A stretch of DNA of 36,928 nucleotides from an uncultured Alphaproteobacteria bacterium (GCA_944391615.1 CALXUE010000001.1:198550-235477); one strand, 5' to 3'; shown: positions 26,401 through 34,003, counted from the stretch's first letter. Notes: generated by a model from the letters alone, not told the origin. Numbers and translations are program-made.

Positions 26401-27200
26401 TAGGTAGTTTAAAAGATAAGATTTTGAGACGGAAACCGCAAGAGAAAGTTCTGCCTCCGGCTTTTGAAAACAAGAAGAAAGAACCTTTAGGGCTTCAAAC
26501 CCCAAAAGGTATCGAGAATAAGAAGAAAGAACCTTTAGGGCTTGAGAACAAAGTTCAAACCCCACTCGGACTTGAAAACAAAACACCGGAACAAAAACAA
26601 CCAACCGCAACGGAAAGAAAACCGATTCCGAGACTGATAGATAAAACAAAAGCATCTGTTGATAATATGCTTTTAGAAGAATACAAAGTTGTCTATGGCA
26701 TAGCACCGGATGAAGAATCGATGAAAAAATACGCCGCCCGTGTTGCCGCTGAGAAAAACGCCAAAAATCCGGATATGACAATGAAAGACTTCTTAATTCA
26801 ACGTCGTGAAGAACTGGATAAAACGATTGAGGTCTCAACGCAGTCAAATAATACCAGCAAAACCGGAGTTGATGTGCGTCGAGATTATCATCTCAAATCA
26901 CTCATGGGTAAAAGAGATAAGAGCCACGCCGTTATGGAAGCAAGAGAAGGCTTAATGAAAAGTAACTTGACCGCGGAAAACTATAACGAAAAAATGACCT
27001 TAAGTCAGTTTACGACCTACACCGAAGACTTTTGGCGTAAAGGCAATATGCAAAAGCATAGCCGTTCGGATTATAACGACCCGAAACATGTGATTGACTT
27101 GAACACCGCCTTGTTTGGAAATGAAACCAAAAACAATGCAGGCAAAAGCAATCAACAAGCTAATCAAATGGTAAGAAACAACCAAAATGACGGCCGTTAA
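23445..27200 (+). CDS. Large unrecognised protein (1251 residues) with central glycine/alanine-rich membrane-like region
   Basis: I do not recognise this protein. The ATG at 23445 has GGAG 7 bases before it. Residues 1-125 look like a folded charged N-terminal domain with no signal peptide. Residues 128-172 are an Asn/Gly-rich linker. Residues about 173-595 are mostly helical and rich in Gln, Asn and Asp. About 599-650, 678-720 and 738-762 are Ala/Gly-rich hydrophobic stretches (for example GAAIGTALGVAAI) that could span or insert in a membrane, separated by a basic segment. About 765-1000 looks globular. Around 1007-1046 is a short repeat of ENKKKEPLGL, then a Lys/Pro-rich tail. An effector, pore-forming or surface-related protein is possible; there is no direct proof. 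It sits alone between dnaJ and dnaK, with its own promoter and terminator. Confidence 0.9.
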   Translation: MAKYNINNIENDEKFLQFIKDEYGYESFGDIPPFETTALLIKFRMREKDDFSLNEEVGKTLNLEALKANIKDEEAARIKEIYFGSKDAVLETEDRVFLAAITHTIKENNQNIESIRIYKEAQKQGIKPNNNTNQNQTGIQAVNTGYAGNNNTLQATEGNGGNDGNDGNNNENELDDLERIRSASSDMNDGFLDQVKLETLHDMGVINDADFNRGRQSVQDAIDVLNNIRELSANEVTSYENGVADKLLQDKEHFNIVPPKLLGQLYESKQQQMAAALQSDPNANVSGLQADIDQIQNRMDELTDMAVNKQELFYSDFTNIGDTYEGYVVMFDARKKYAQNTPQDQAVVAKMDQAKTQILDPVINDYDNLWNLNGLDANQAESLDKRYDAINNVLNGVELDQSTMQMVSNFKFLDENGNIEPQFIDANGNLHDTYQQGDKVAPNSKLEATINITKQAYAMRNLNSNQTLDANMMQQDLGEMLTTETLYSYYIADRVNQGGIERPDQFTNPQLCQEFLNDLQNTAQPMKMSHAGYQVAQQTQVNNVLAVNDRIAQKIGRDKPVVVKAAENIAQYDPRAGGRITETGPNKQQMRKEMAKRIVKSGASVLLMGGALTAVGTVAASDASLTALTGGMNKLAGAAIGTALGVAAISRSIYKWRKDRKKAGQKAGWKEFFKEPRMVASLTTTALGAAALGFAATGNPGVATALGVGALTIGTAHGVATDYKDCKAAGMSSLEAISWGTLHAGINIGAAYLGRAGAQAGIDYINDHYPDNHIFQYDETTRNWEVVGQSTEIDYAKLDQNSQEFLEGNWYKDNPDLLQQRIDALQAAGFENPHHALLIAHDSGMLAPDNQVMFDGTMSEGRHTVFGPGWAQENGVSMDDVNAMKHIFNSDGSVNTDALAAYEKMKLHVGENNFVTRIEDRPVIRELYGDRESTYDHKGMMPTKEVDEYGWVEHTKTVENDKFDGYGMVGTNPLKPHKKKTLRERLGSLKDKILRRKPQEKVLPPAFENKKKEPLGLQTPKGIENKKKEPLGLENKVQTPLGLENKTPEQKQPTATERKPIPRLIDKTKASVDNMLLEEYKVVYGIAPDEESMKKYAARVAAEKNAKNPDMTMKDFLIQRREELDKTIEVSTQSNNTSKTGVDVRRDYHLKSLMGKRDKSHAVMEAREGLMKSNLTAENYNEKMTLSQFTTYTEDFWRKGNMQKHSRSDYNDPKHVIDLNTALFGNETKNNAGKSNQQANQMVRNNQNDGR
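26472..26543 (+). repeat. 48-bp-period direct repeat inside the large gene
   Basis: A 24-base identical segment at 26472-26495 recurs at 26520-26543, 48 bases (16 codons) apart, encoding the KKKEPLGL core. A weaker third copy (TPLGLENK) follows. Confidence 0.85.
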
Positions 27201-27219
27201 CAATCTGGCTCAAACCCAA

Positions 27220-27254
27220 AAAAACACCGCTTAGGAAATCTAAGCGGTGTTTTT
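27220..27254. terminator. Bidirectional terminator between the large gene and dnaK
   Basis: AAAAACACCGCTTAG, loop GAAAT, CTAAGCGGTGTTTTT: a perfect 15-bp stem with A/T ends that serves both convergent genes. Confidence 0.93.
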
Positions 27255-27268
27255 CATGAAGTGAATAA

Positions 27269-29176
27269 TTACTTAACTTCTTCAAAGTCAGCATCCACAA
27301 CCTTATCATCTTTAGGTTGTTCGCCGGTTGCACCTGCGTCCGGACCTTGAGCCGCACCGGCCTGAGCCTGAGATTGCTGAGCACGATACATTGCTTCACC
27401 AAGCTTCATGGAAGCTTGCATCAAAGCTTCAGTCTTCTCTTTAATAGCGGAGACATCATCACCTTCAGCAGCTTTTTTCAAAGCATTGATGGCATCTTCG
27501 ATAGCTGATTTCTCAGCAGCACTAACCTTATCGCCATGCTCTTTAAGAGTTTTTTCGGTAGAGTTAACCAAACTTTCAGCTTGGTTTTTAGCTTCAACCA
27601 ACTCTTTTTTGCGCTTATCGGCTTCAGCATTAGCTTCAGCATCTTTAACCATCTTTTCAATATCGGCATCAGACAACCCGCCGCTAGCTTGAATACGAAT
27701 AGCTTGTTCTTTATTAGTAGCCTTATCTTTAGCAGAAACGTTAACAATACCGTTTGCATCAATATCAAAGGTAACTTCAATTTGCGGCATACCACGAGGA
27801 GCAGGCGGAATACCAACCAAGTCGAATTGACCAAGAAGCTTGTTGTCGGCAGCCATTTCACGTTCACCTTGGAATACACGAATGGTAACCGCAGTCTGAC
27901 CATCTTCAGCCGTAGAAAAGACTTGAGATTTACGAGTCGGAATAGTTGTGTTACGATCAATCAAACGCGTAAACACACCACCCAAAGTCTCAATACCCAA
28001 AGACAACGGTGTAACATCCAACAACAAAACATCTTTAACATCGCCGACCAAGACGCCGCCTTGAATAGCAGCACCGACAGCCACAACTTCATCAGGGTTA
28101 ACGCCTTTGTGAGGCTCTTTACCAAAAATTTCTTTAACTTTTTCCTGAACTTTCGGCATACGAGTCATACCACCGACCAAAATAACTTCACTAATATCAT
28201 TAGCGGTCAAGCCTGCATCAGCAAGAGCCTTACGGCAAGGTTCAGCGGTTTTCTCAATCAAGTCATCAACCAAAGACTCAAATTTAGCACGGGTCAATTT
28301 CATATTGAGGTGTTTCGGGCCTGTTGCATCAGCGGTAATAAACGGCAAGTTAATTTCGGTTTGCGTAGCGGAAGAAAGCTCGATTTTAGCTTTTTCGGCA
28401 GCTTCTTTCAAACGTTGCAAAGCCAATCTGTCGCCTTTAAGGTCAATGCCGGTTTCTTTTTTGAATTCTTCGGTAAGATAGTTAACCAAGCGTTGGTCAA
28501 AGTCTTCACCGCCGAGGAAAGTATCACCGTTAGTAGACTTAACTTCAAAGACGCCGTCACCGATTTCCAAAATAGAAATATCAAAAGTACCGCCGCCCAA
28601 GTCATAAACAGCAATAGTACCGGAAGCTTTCTTATCCATACCATAAGCCAAAGCAGCAGCAGTCGGCTCATTAATGATACGCAAAACATCTAAGCCAGCA
28701 ATTTTACCGGCATCTTTAGTAGCCTGACGTTGAGAGTCATTAAAATAGGCCGGCACGGTAATAACGGCTTTTTCGATTTTCTCACCGAGATAACTTTCTG
28801 CATATTCCTTAATTTTCTGTAAAACGATAGCAGAAATTTGAGAAGGAGCATATTTCTGACCCTTCACTTCAACCCAAGCATCACCGTTATCACCCGGAAT
28901 AATTTTAAAAGGCACCAATTTTCTGTCTTTTTCGACTTCCGGAGAGTCATAACGACGCCCAATCAAACGTTTAATAGCAAACAAAGTATTTTCAGGGTTG
29001 GTAACGGCCTGACGTTTAGCGGCAGCACCGACCAATCTTTCAGTTTCGGTAAAAGCAACCATAGAAGGGGTCGTACGGGCACCTTCCGAGTTTTCCAAAA
29101 CTTTCGGGTCCTTGCCTTCCATAACAGCAAAGCAAGAGTTTGTAGTACCCAAGTCAATACCAAGAACTTTACTCAT
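27269..29176 (-). CDS. dnaK: Chaperone protein DnaK
   Basis: A 635-residue Hsp70. It shows the N-terminal [10 protein letters not shown], the nucleotide-binding signatures [13 protein letters not shown] and [12 protein letters not shown], the linker [15 protein letters not shown], and a C-terminal lid ending in DADFEEVK with the EEVK-type acidic tail. AAGGATGAGG precedes the ATG. A heat-shock-like promoter lies at 29218-29248. Confidence 0.99.
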   Translation of the reverse strand: MSKVLGIDLGTTNSCFAVMEGKDPKVLENSEGARTTPSMVAFTETERLVGAAAKRQAVTNPENTLFAIKRLIGRRYDSPEVEKDRKLVPFKIIPGDNGDAWVEVKGQKYAPSQISAIVLQKIKEYAESYLGEKIEKAVITVPAYFNDSQRQATKDAGKIAGLDVLRIINEPTAAALAYGMDKKASGTIAVYDLGGGTFDISILEIGDGVFEVKSTNGDTFLGGEDFDQRLVNYLTEEFKKETGIDLKGDRLALQRLKEAAEKAKIELSSATQTEINLPFITADATGPKHLNMKLTRAKFESLVDDLIEKTAEPCRKALADAGLTANDISEVILVGGMTRMPKVQEKVKEIFGKEPHKGVNPDEVVAVGAAIQGGVLVGDVKDVLLLDVTPLSLGIETLGGVFTRLIDRNTTIPTRKSQVFSTAEDGQTAVTIRVFQGEREMAADNKLLGQFDLVGIPPAPRGMPQIEVTFDIDANGIVNVSAKDKATNKEQAIRIQASGGLSDADIEKMVKDAEANAEADKRKKELVEAKNQAESLVNSTEKTLKEHGDKVSAAEKSAIEDAINALKKAAEGDDVSAIKEKTEALMQASMKLGEAMYRAQQSQAQAGAAQGPDAGATGEQPKDDKVVDADFEEVK

Positions 29177-29217
29177 AATTCCTCATCCTTAAAAGTTTAG
29201 CATCAATTTCTAAACGG

Positions 29218-29248
29218 ATATATAGGAAAGCGAAAAGCTCTATGCAAG
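29218..29248 (-). promoter_or_regulatory. Candidate heat-shock-type promoter of dnaK
   Basis: On the minus strand CTTGC, 17 bases, CCTATATAT. The same bases also give TTGCAT (29242-29247), 17 bases, TATATA (29219-29224), so recognition by the housekeeping sigma factor is possible. No CIRCE inverted repeat is visible. Confidence 0.6.
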
Positions 29249-29286
29249 AGGGGAAACAAAGATTTTTTTGAAAAAAAGTCATTTTT

Positions 29287-30798
29287 TTAAGGTTCATCTT
29301 GAGATTCAACGGAATCATCAGTAATTTCATACCCTGTATAGGCATCGACAATAGAGTTAGCAAAGGCAAAATCAGTTGAATTACAAGCATAAATCCGATA
29401 AAGAGGCTCGCCTTGCTCGACCGTATCGCCAACTTTTTTGAAAAGGTCAATACCCGCACCGGCATATTGACCTGCACCGGCCAAAACCCCGATTTTATTA
29501 ATTCTGGCATTATCAATAGATTCGACCACGCCGGAGGTGTTTGCGCAAATATCGCGTGTAAATTTGCCTATTTTGGGCTGAGAAGCTTTACCTTGAGCTT
29601 TGATAATATTGTTGAGAGTTTCAAGAGCGCGCCCCGATTCCAAAATTTCCTTAGCTACCAAATAGCCTTGTCCTCCACGCATTTTGGGGTCAAACTCAAG
29701 AACTCTACCAGCTAAGAACAATGATTTTTCACGCAAATCTTGAGGAGCATCTTCAGCATTTTTCAAAACTTTAATAACATCTCTGGCTTCAAATGCTGCA
29801 CCCACACCAAACCCGATAGGTTCGCTTCCATCTGTAATAACGACATCAATTTCCATTGAAAGCATATCCCCGACATATTCCATAAGCTTACGCAGCCGCA
29901 TAGCTTCATTAGTGCTTTTGATTCGTGATTTTGGCCCAACAGGAATATCAATAAGTAAATGGGTAATGCCTGCTGCCATTTTAATAGCAAGAATAGAAGC
30001 AGCAATATGCTCATGCTGTGTGATGCCGATTTGTCGCTCAACTTGAGCAATAAGCTTGCTGGCAGGACAAATATCTAAGTTATTGTAGCTGACAATAGCG
30101 CCTCTGTTTTCAGTAACAAGGCGTAAAAGTTCTTTTTCATCAACATCAACGTGAGCCAAAACCGAAAAAGTATCAGCCACACCTGCGCAAGATGTAAGGG
30201 AATAAGAGGCTGTTTTGGGCATAGGTAGACCATAAGCCGCAACAATAGCCGTAACAATGATATCAGTTTTATTCCCGGGCACACCGCCCAAACAATGACA
30301 GTCGACAACAATATTTTCGTTATCCCAGTGAATAAGCTTATCGCCGACCATAGCTTCTGTAAGAGAAAGCACCTCCGGAGCCGACATAAAAGACCCGCTT
30401 GCCACCAAAAAAGAAGCAATATCAAGGTTAGAATATCTTTTTGAAACAATATCATTAACAATAGCACTATATTCACCGGAGGTTAAAATATTTCCAGCAA
30501 TTTTGCGAGCTATGGAATTAATGCTGGGAGGCGTCGGCGAGACCGAAATAGAAACTTTAGCCCCTTCTGGAAGATTTATTTGTTCAAATGCTTCATTATT
30601 CAAAGCCAATTGGTTAGGGGCAACCACAGTATCATCATCAACAATTTGCAAAAAGGCATAAATCGTACGCACACCGCCGTGAATTTCAATTTTAACCAAA
30701 GCATTGATGTCATCAGCCTTATAAGCAGAGCAGTTTCTGTTAATATAAGCAATATTTTCACTAAAAGAAGCCACCGGCAAGTGTTTAAGAATAAGCAT
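29287..30798 (-). CDS. Thymidine phosphorylase family protein (AMP phosphorylase-like long form)
   Basis: A 503-residue phosphorylase of the long form, with an N-terminal extension of about 85 residues ahead of the nucleoside phosphorylase core. GGVPGNKTD and TSCAGVADTFSVL match the AMP-phosphorylase type more than classic DeoA. The C-terminal PYNP-like domain has AGAGQYAGAGIDL and DTVEQGEPLYRIYA. It would split a nucleotide or nucleoside with phosphate to a base and sugar phosphate; the substrate is not settled by sequence. The ATG at 30798 has a strong GGAGG 5 bases upstream. No purine or RuBisCO partners are nearby. Confidence 0.88.
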   Translation of the reverse strand: MLILKHLPVASFSENIAYINRNCSAYKADDINALVKIEIHGGVRTIYAFLQIVDDDTVVAPNQLALNNEAFEQINLPEGAKVSISVSPTPPSINSIARKIAGNILTSGEYSAIVNDIVSKRYSNLDIASFLVASGSFMSAPEVLSLTEAMVGDKLIHWDNENIVVDCHCLGGVPGNKTDIIVTAIVAAYGLPMPKTASYSLTSCAGVADTFSVLAHVDVDEKELLRLVTENRGAIVSYNNLDICPASKLIAQVERQIGITQHEHIAASILAIKMAAGITHLLIDIPVGPKSRIKSTNEAMRLRKLMEYVGDMLSMEIDVVITDGSEPIGFGVGAAFEARDVIKVLKNAEDAPQDLREKSLFLAGRVLEFDPKMRGGQGYLVAKEILESGRALETLNNIIKAQGKASQPKIGKFTRDICANTSGVVESIDNARINKIGVLAGAGQYAGAGIDLFKKVGDTVEQGEPLYRIYACNSTDFAFANSIVDAYTGYEITDDSVESQDEP

Positions 30799-30911
30799 AT
30801 ACCCTCCAGCAAAAAGAACAAACCAACAAAAGTTTACCAAAATAAGAAAATAAAGACAAGAATTAAAAACAATACAAAATTACAAATAAAAAACTTTTTA
30901 TTAACTCAAAA

Positions 30912-30938
30912 TTGACAGTTTTTGGAATATGCTATAAC
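30912..30938 (+). promoter_or_regulatory. Promoter of the unknown gene-EIIA-HPr operon
   Basis: TTGACA (30912-30917), 15 bases, TATAAC (30933-30938), with TG one base upstream of the -10 (extended -10), 40 bases before the ATG. Confidence 0.6.
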
Positions 30939-30977
30939 ATAATTGGCATAAAAACATTAAGAAGAAAAGGCAAAAAC

Positions 30978-31397
30978 ATGGAAAATCAATATTATACCTT
31001 AATGGAAAAACAAGATTTTTATGAGATAATCGAAAACAAATATGGTGAGTTGGCCATTTTCATTGACGCCAGAGACGGTGCGCCGAAAGACCCTGTGCTG
31101 CAGTTTGACGGCAAAAAGACCGCAGTTTTAAAAAGAGACGACCGCTTGTCAGTTTTGCTTGAAAATATAGATGAGGAAACCAAAGGCCCATTAGCTGAAG
31201 CTGAGTTTGTCCTTATTGTAGAGCTTGAAGGCGCCCTCGTAAACAGAACCTATGGTGTACCGGTAGATAATGTTGAAGAAGTTGAAATAAAAGGCCGTCG
31301 CACCAGAGCAGATGAAGTCATCAAATCTCAAAGCAGAGAAGAACTTATCAAAAACTTCGGCGCAGTCAAAATCTGGAAATGCGGTGAAAAGAAATAA
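30978..31397 (+). CDS. Unrecognised soluble protein upstream of PTS genes
   Basis: A 139-residue protein I do not recognise. It is acidic, without signal peptide or membrane segment, with likely alternating strands (ELAIFIDARDG, AEFVLIVELEGALV) and a helical C-terminus ending in WKCGEKK. The ATG at 30978 has AGAAAAGG upstream and is 40 bases after a promoter. It is followed after 16 bases by the EIIA gene, so it is probably cotranscribed with the PTS proteins. A regulatory link is inference. Confidence 0.8.
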   Translation: MENQYYTLMEKQDFYEIIENKYGELAIFIDARDGAPKDPVLQFDGKKTAVLKRDDRLSVLLENIDEETKGPLAEAEFVLIVELEGALVNRTYGVPVDNVEEVEIKGRRTRADEVIKSQSREELIKNFGAVKIWKCGEKK

Positions 31398-31413
31398 TTT
31401 TTAGGTGCGAAAA

Positions 31414-31812
31414 ATGATAGGATTAGTACTCGTAACACACGGTCATTTGGCTGAAGAATTTATATCGGCAATGCAACACGTTGTCGGCCCTCAAGATCAG
31501 GTAAAAGCAGTTTGTATCGGCCCAGAAGATGATATGGAAATGCGCCGTAAAGAAATTTTGAGCAAAGTTGATGAAGTTGACAATGGCAGCGGAGCTATCG
31601 TGTTGACAGATATGTTTGGCGGCACGCCGTCAAATTTAGCGATATCGATTATGGATAAAGCAAAGGTCGAAATCATAGCCGGTATCAATCTTCCGATGTT
31701 AATAAAGCTTGCATCATTAAGAAAAGATAAGAGTTTAAAAGAAGCAGTTGAAGGCGCCCAAGAAGCCGGCAAAAAATACATAAATGTTGCTTCAAAATTA
31801 TTGGGAATGTAA
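31414..31812 (+). CDS. PTS EIIA component, mannose family (ManX/PtsM-like)
   Basis: A 132-residue EIIA-Man domain protein. The phospho-accepting histidine is H9 in LVTHGHLAEEF, with TDMFGGTPSNLA and GINLPMLIKL as further signatures. A GTG at 31405 is in frame, but AGG at 31403 is better placed for the ATG at 31414. No EIIB, EIIC or EIID gene is present here, so it likely acts in a regulatory phosphorelay with HPr, as in other alphaproteobacteria. The HPr gene follows after 1 base. Confidence 0.93.
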   Translation: MIGLVLVTHGHLAEEFISAMQHVVGPQDQVKAVCIGPEDDMEMRRKEILSKVDEVDNGSGAIVLTDMFGGTPSNLAISIMDKAKVEIIAGINLPMLIKLASLRKDKSLKEAVEGAQEAGKKYINVASKLLGM

Positions 31813-31813
31813 A

Positions 31814-32089
31814 ATGAGCGATACAATATCGGTAGAGTTGGAAATTCAAAACAAAAAAGGCCTTCATGCCAGAGCGGCGGCCGCATTTGTCAAAACAATA
31901 GAAGATATGGATGTTTCTGTCACGGTTGAAAGAATAGGCCAAACCGTTAGCGGAAATTCCATAATGGGTCTAATGATGTTGGCCGCATCAAAAGGCACAA
32001 CCATAAAAGTTAATGCCACCGGCAAAGAGGCAAAAGCTGCGATAGAAAAGTTGCAAGAACTTGTGAACTCAAAGTTTGGTGAAGATTAA
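31814..32089 (+). CDS. ptsH: HPr phosphocarrier protein
   Basis: A 92-residue HPr. It has the phospho-histidine H18 in KGLHARAAAAF and the regulatory serine S49 in SGNSIMGLMML, the target of HPr kinase (hprK at 9216). The ATG at 31814 is one base after the EIIA stop. Enzyme I is not in the window. Confidence 0.95.
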   Translation: MSDTISVELEIQNKKGLHARAAAAFVKTIEDMDVSVTVERIGQTVSGNSIMGLMMLAASKGTTIKVNATGKEAKAAIEKLQELVNSKFGED

Positions 32090-32096
32090 ACAAAAC

Positions 32097-33023
32097 ATGG
32101 CAGACAAAGCACCGCGCAATAAAACCTTAGAATTAACCCCAAAAGAGATAAAAGCTTATGCTCAAAAAGCCATAAAGCTTAATTTCAAAGCATCGCTTGA
32201 TTATGTAAAGAATAAAATCATCCATCAAGACACGCTAAAAACACTTGATTATTTGCCGGATGAAAGTGTTGACTTAATCATAGCCGATCCACCTTACAAT
32301 TTAACCAAAGTTTTTGGAAACAGTGTATTTAAAGAGCGTGACTTTGATGAATACAAAAAATGGTTGGATAAATGGCTAAAAAAACTTCCGCGCATATTAA
32401 AAGAAAACGGAAGTTTGTATATTTGTGCGGATTGGAAAACATCCATAGCCATTCCTGAGATTGCCGGTAAATATTTTATTTTGCAAAATCGCATTTCGTG
32501 GGAGAGGGAGAAGGGAAGAGGAGCCAAAGACAACTGGAAAAATTGTCTGGAAGATATATGGTTTTTTACCAAATCCAAAAACTATACATTTAATCTGGAT
32601 TCAGTCAAAATTTTACGTCCTGTTGTTGCCCCATATCGCGATAAAGAAGGTACGCCAAAAGATTGGGTCGAAGAGAGCGGAAAAAAATACCGCCTAACAT
32701 ATCCGTCAAATATCTGGACGGATATATCCATTCCTTTTTGGTCCATGCCTGAGAACACACCCCACCCCACACAAAAGCCCGAAAAATTAATAGCAAAATT
32801 AATTTTGGCTTCCAGCAACGAGGGAGATGTTATTTTTGACCCGTTTTTGGGGTCAGGGACAACGGCGGTGGTCGCCAAAAAATTAGGGCGTAGTTTCATA
32901 GGCATTGAGCAGGAAAAAGAATATATTGCTTACGCGGAATATAGGTTAGAAAAAGCCGAATATCATAAAGAGATTCAAGGTTACGAGAACGGTGTATTTA
33001 AATCACGAAACGCCGAAATGTAA
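32097..33023 (+). CDS. DNA adenine methyltransferase, beta class
   Basis: A 308-residue DNA methyltransferase. Motif IV DPPYNL is at residues 64-69 and motif I DPFLGSGTT at 248-256, an order that makes it a beta-class enzyme. ENTPHPTQKPEKL is the usual segment before motif I. It lacks the C-terminal domain of CcrM. It resembles M.DpnA-like single-strand-capable GATC enzymes, but the target is not proved. No restriction enzyme gene is adjacent. ATG at 32097 is 7 bases after the HPr stop. Two copies of the 16-bp repeat lie in the gene. Confidence 0.9.
   Translation: MADKAPRNKTLELTPKEIKAYAQKAIKLNFKASLDYVKNKIIHQDTLKTLDYLPDESVDLIIADPPYNLTKVFGNSVFKERDFDEYKKWLDKWLKKLPRILKENGSLYICADWKTSIAIPEIAGKYFILQNRISWEREKGRGAKDNWKNCLEDIWFFTKSKNYTFNLDSVKILRPVVAPYRDKEGTPKDWVEESGKKYRLTYPSNIWTDISIPFWSMPENTPHPTQKPEKLIAKLILASSNEGDVIFDPFLGSGTTAVVAKKLGRSFIGIEQEKEYIAYAEYRLEKAEYHKEIQGYENGVFKSRNAEM
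32319..32334 (+). repeat. 16-bp oriented repeat, copy 13
   Basis: AACAGTGTATTTAAAG, inside the methyltransferase gene, read as Asn-Ser-Val-Phe-Lys. Confidence 0.7.
32988..33003 (+). repeat. 16-bp oriented repeat, copy 14
   Basis: AACGGTGTATTTAAAT, near the end of the methyltransferase gene, read as Asn-Gly-Val-Phe-Lys. Confidence 0.65.
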
Positions 33024-33055
33024 ATAAAAAAGCCATATATACCTTTTGCTAGATA

Positions 33056-33110
33056 CTCTTGGAAATGTCAGAACCAAGAGCTAAATAAATTATTGTCTGA
33101 ATGACAATAA
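33056..33110 (+). other. Two adjacent RNA hairpins
   Basis: CTCTTGG (33056-33062) pairs with CCAAGAG (33074-33080). TTATTGTC (33090-33097) pairs with GACAATAA (33103-33110). A T8 run follows at about 33120-33127. It could be a terminator of the methyltransferase operon, a structured leader, or a small RNA. Confidence 0.65.
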
Positions 33111-33152
33111 ACCAAAACCTTTTTTTTAGAAAACGAAAAGGAGAATCTAAAA

Positions 33153-33284
33153 ATGAGTAATAAAACGACTTCAAAATCTGCACCAAGCTCTAATTCTAAT
33201 AATGAAAACAACACAACTCAAACCGCAAAGAGCAGCAACTCATCAAAATCAAGCTGTGGCTGCGGGAGTAATAAAAATAAATAA
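33153..33284 (+). CDS. Small Ser/Asn-rich protein with C-terminal SCGCGS motif
   Basis: A 43-residue protein, unrecognised. It is rich in Ser, Asn, Lys and Thr, with no hydrophobic segment, and ends in SCGCGSNKNK, where C35 and C37 form a C-x-C pair that could bind a metal or take a modification. AGGAG lies 9 bases before the ATG, and a strong terminator follows 20 bases after the stop, which supports real expression. It is preceded by two hairpins. Confidence 0.7.
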   Translation: MSNKTTSKSAPSSNSNNENNTTQTAKSSNSSKSSCGCGSNKNK

Positions 33285-33304
33285 AGAAAACGTGCCTAAT
33301 TGCG

Positions 33305-33342
33305 CATCTCGGCAAAATCTCCCTTGCCGAGATGTTTTTTTT
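33305..33342 (+). terminator. Rho-independent terminator after the 43-codon gene
   Basis: CATCTCGGCAA (33305-33315), loop of 8, TTGCCGAGATG (33324-33334), then T8. An 11-bp perfect stem. Confidence 0.95.
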
Positions 33343-33380
33343 AGGTTAAATTAACAAAAACAAAAAAATGGGGGAATAAA

Positions 33381-34001
33381 ATGAAACACATCACCAATTT
33401 CATCGTGTTATTCATCAGCATTATGATTGTAAGCTTTCCTGCTTTTGCTCAAAAGGCGGATGATATTAAAACAATAGAAAATTATTTGAACAATATCAAA
33501 ACCTTGTCAGCCTCCTTTGTACAAACGGCTAGCAACGGCAATACAACAGAGGGTAAAATTTTCATCTCAAAACCCAACAAGATAAGAATGGAATATGAAG
33601 CCCCCGTAAATGTTGATATTATAGGCGATGGTCACTTTGTCGTCTATAATGACAAGGAATTGGAACAAGTTACGCATATCGACTATGATGATATTCCCGC
33701 AACCCTAATATTGGCAAATGATATAAAAATAAACGGTAAAGACATAAAATTGGTTGATTTTTACAAGGATAGCGGCACAACCGAGGCTGTTTTGGAATAC
33801 CAAATAAAAGGCGAGAGTCATCCAATAACTTTAGTTTTTAACAATGCGCCTTTTGCCCTCAAACAGTGGCGTTTAACAGATCCTCAGGGAATAGAAATAA
33901 CGGTTTCTTTGTACAATATCCATGAAGATGAACCCTTATCTGATAGTTTGTTTAAATATAAAGAAAACAAAACCCCACAAAACCGCAAAACACGGAGATA
34001 G
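33381..34001 (+). CDS. lolA: Outer-membrane lipoprotein carrier protein LolA
   Basis: A 206-residue periplasmic protein that ferries lipoproteins from the inner to the outer membrane. A signal peptide (cleavage near PAFAQ, residue 23) precedes the LolA fold with SASFVQTASNGNTTEGKIF cut here to SASFVQT, and KPNKIRMEYEAP. The ending ENKTPQNRKTRR is basic. GGGGG lies 9 bases before the ATG. The next gene, xth, starts 2 bases after the stop; lolA-xth is a common alphaproteobacterial pair. Confidence 0.93.
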   Translation: MKHITNFIVLFISIMIVSFPAFAQKADDIKTIENYLNNIKTLSASFVQTASNGNTTEGKIFISKPNKIRMEYEAPVNVDIIGDGHFVVYNDKELEQVTHIDYDDIPATLILANDIKINGKDIKLVDFYKDSGTTEAVLEYQIKGESHPITLVFNNAPFALKQWRLTDPQGIEITVSLYNIHEDEPLSDSLFKYKENKTPQNRKTRR

Positions 34002-34003
34002 AA

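Noticed and set aside
27536..28693. 385-codon plus-strand open frame opposite dnaK
   Set aside because: It lies fully antisense to a clear dnaK, has no ribosome binding site and shows no recognisable domain; it is a by-product of dnaK codon use.
29177..29286. A CIRCE operator before dnaK
   Set aside because: No TTAGCACTC-type inverted repeat is visible.
32097..33023. CcrM cell-cycle methyltransferase
   Set aside because: It is about 50 residues shorter than CcrM and lacks the C-terminal domain of that family.
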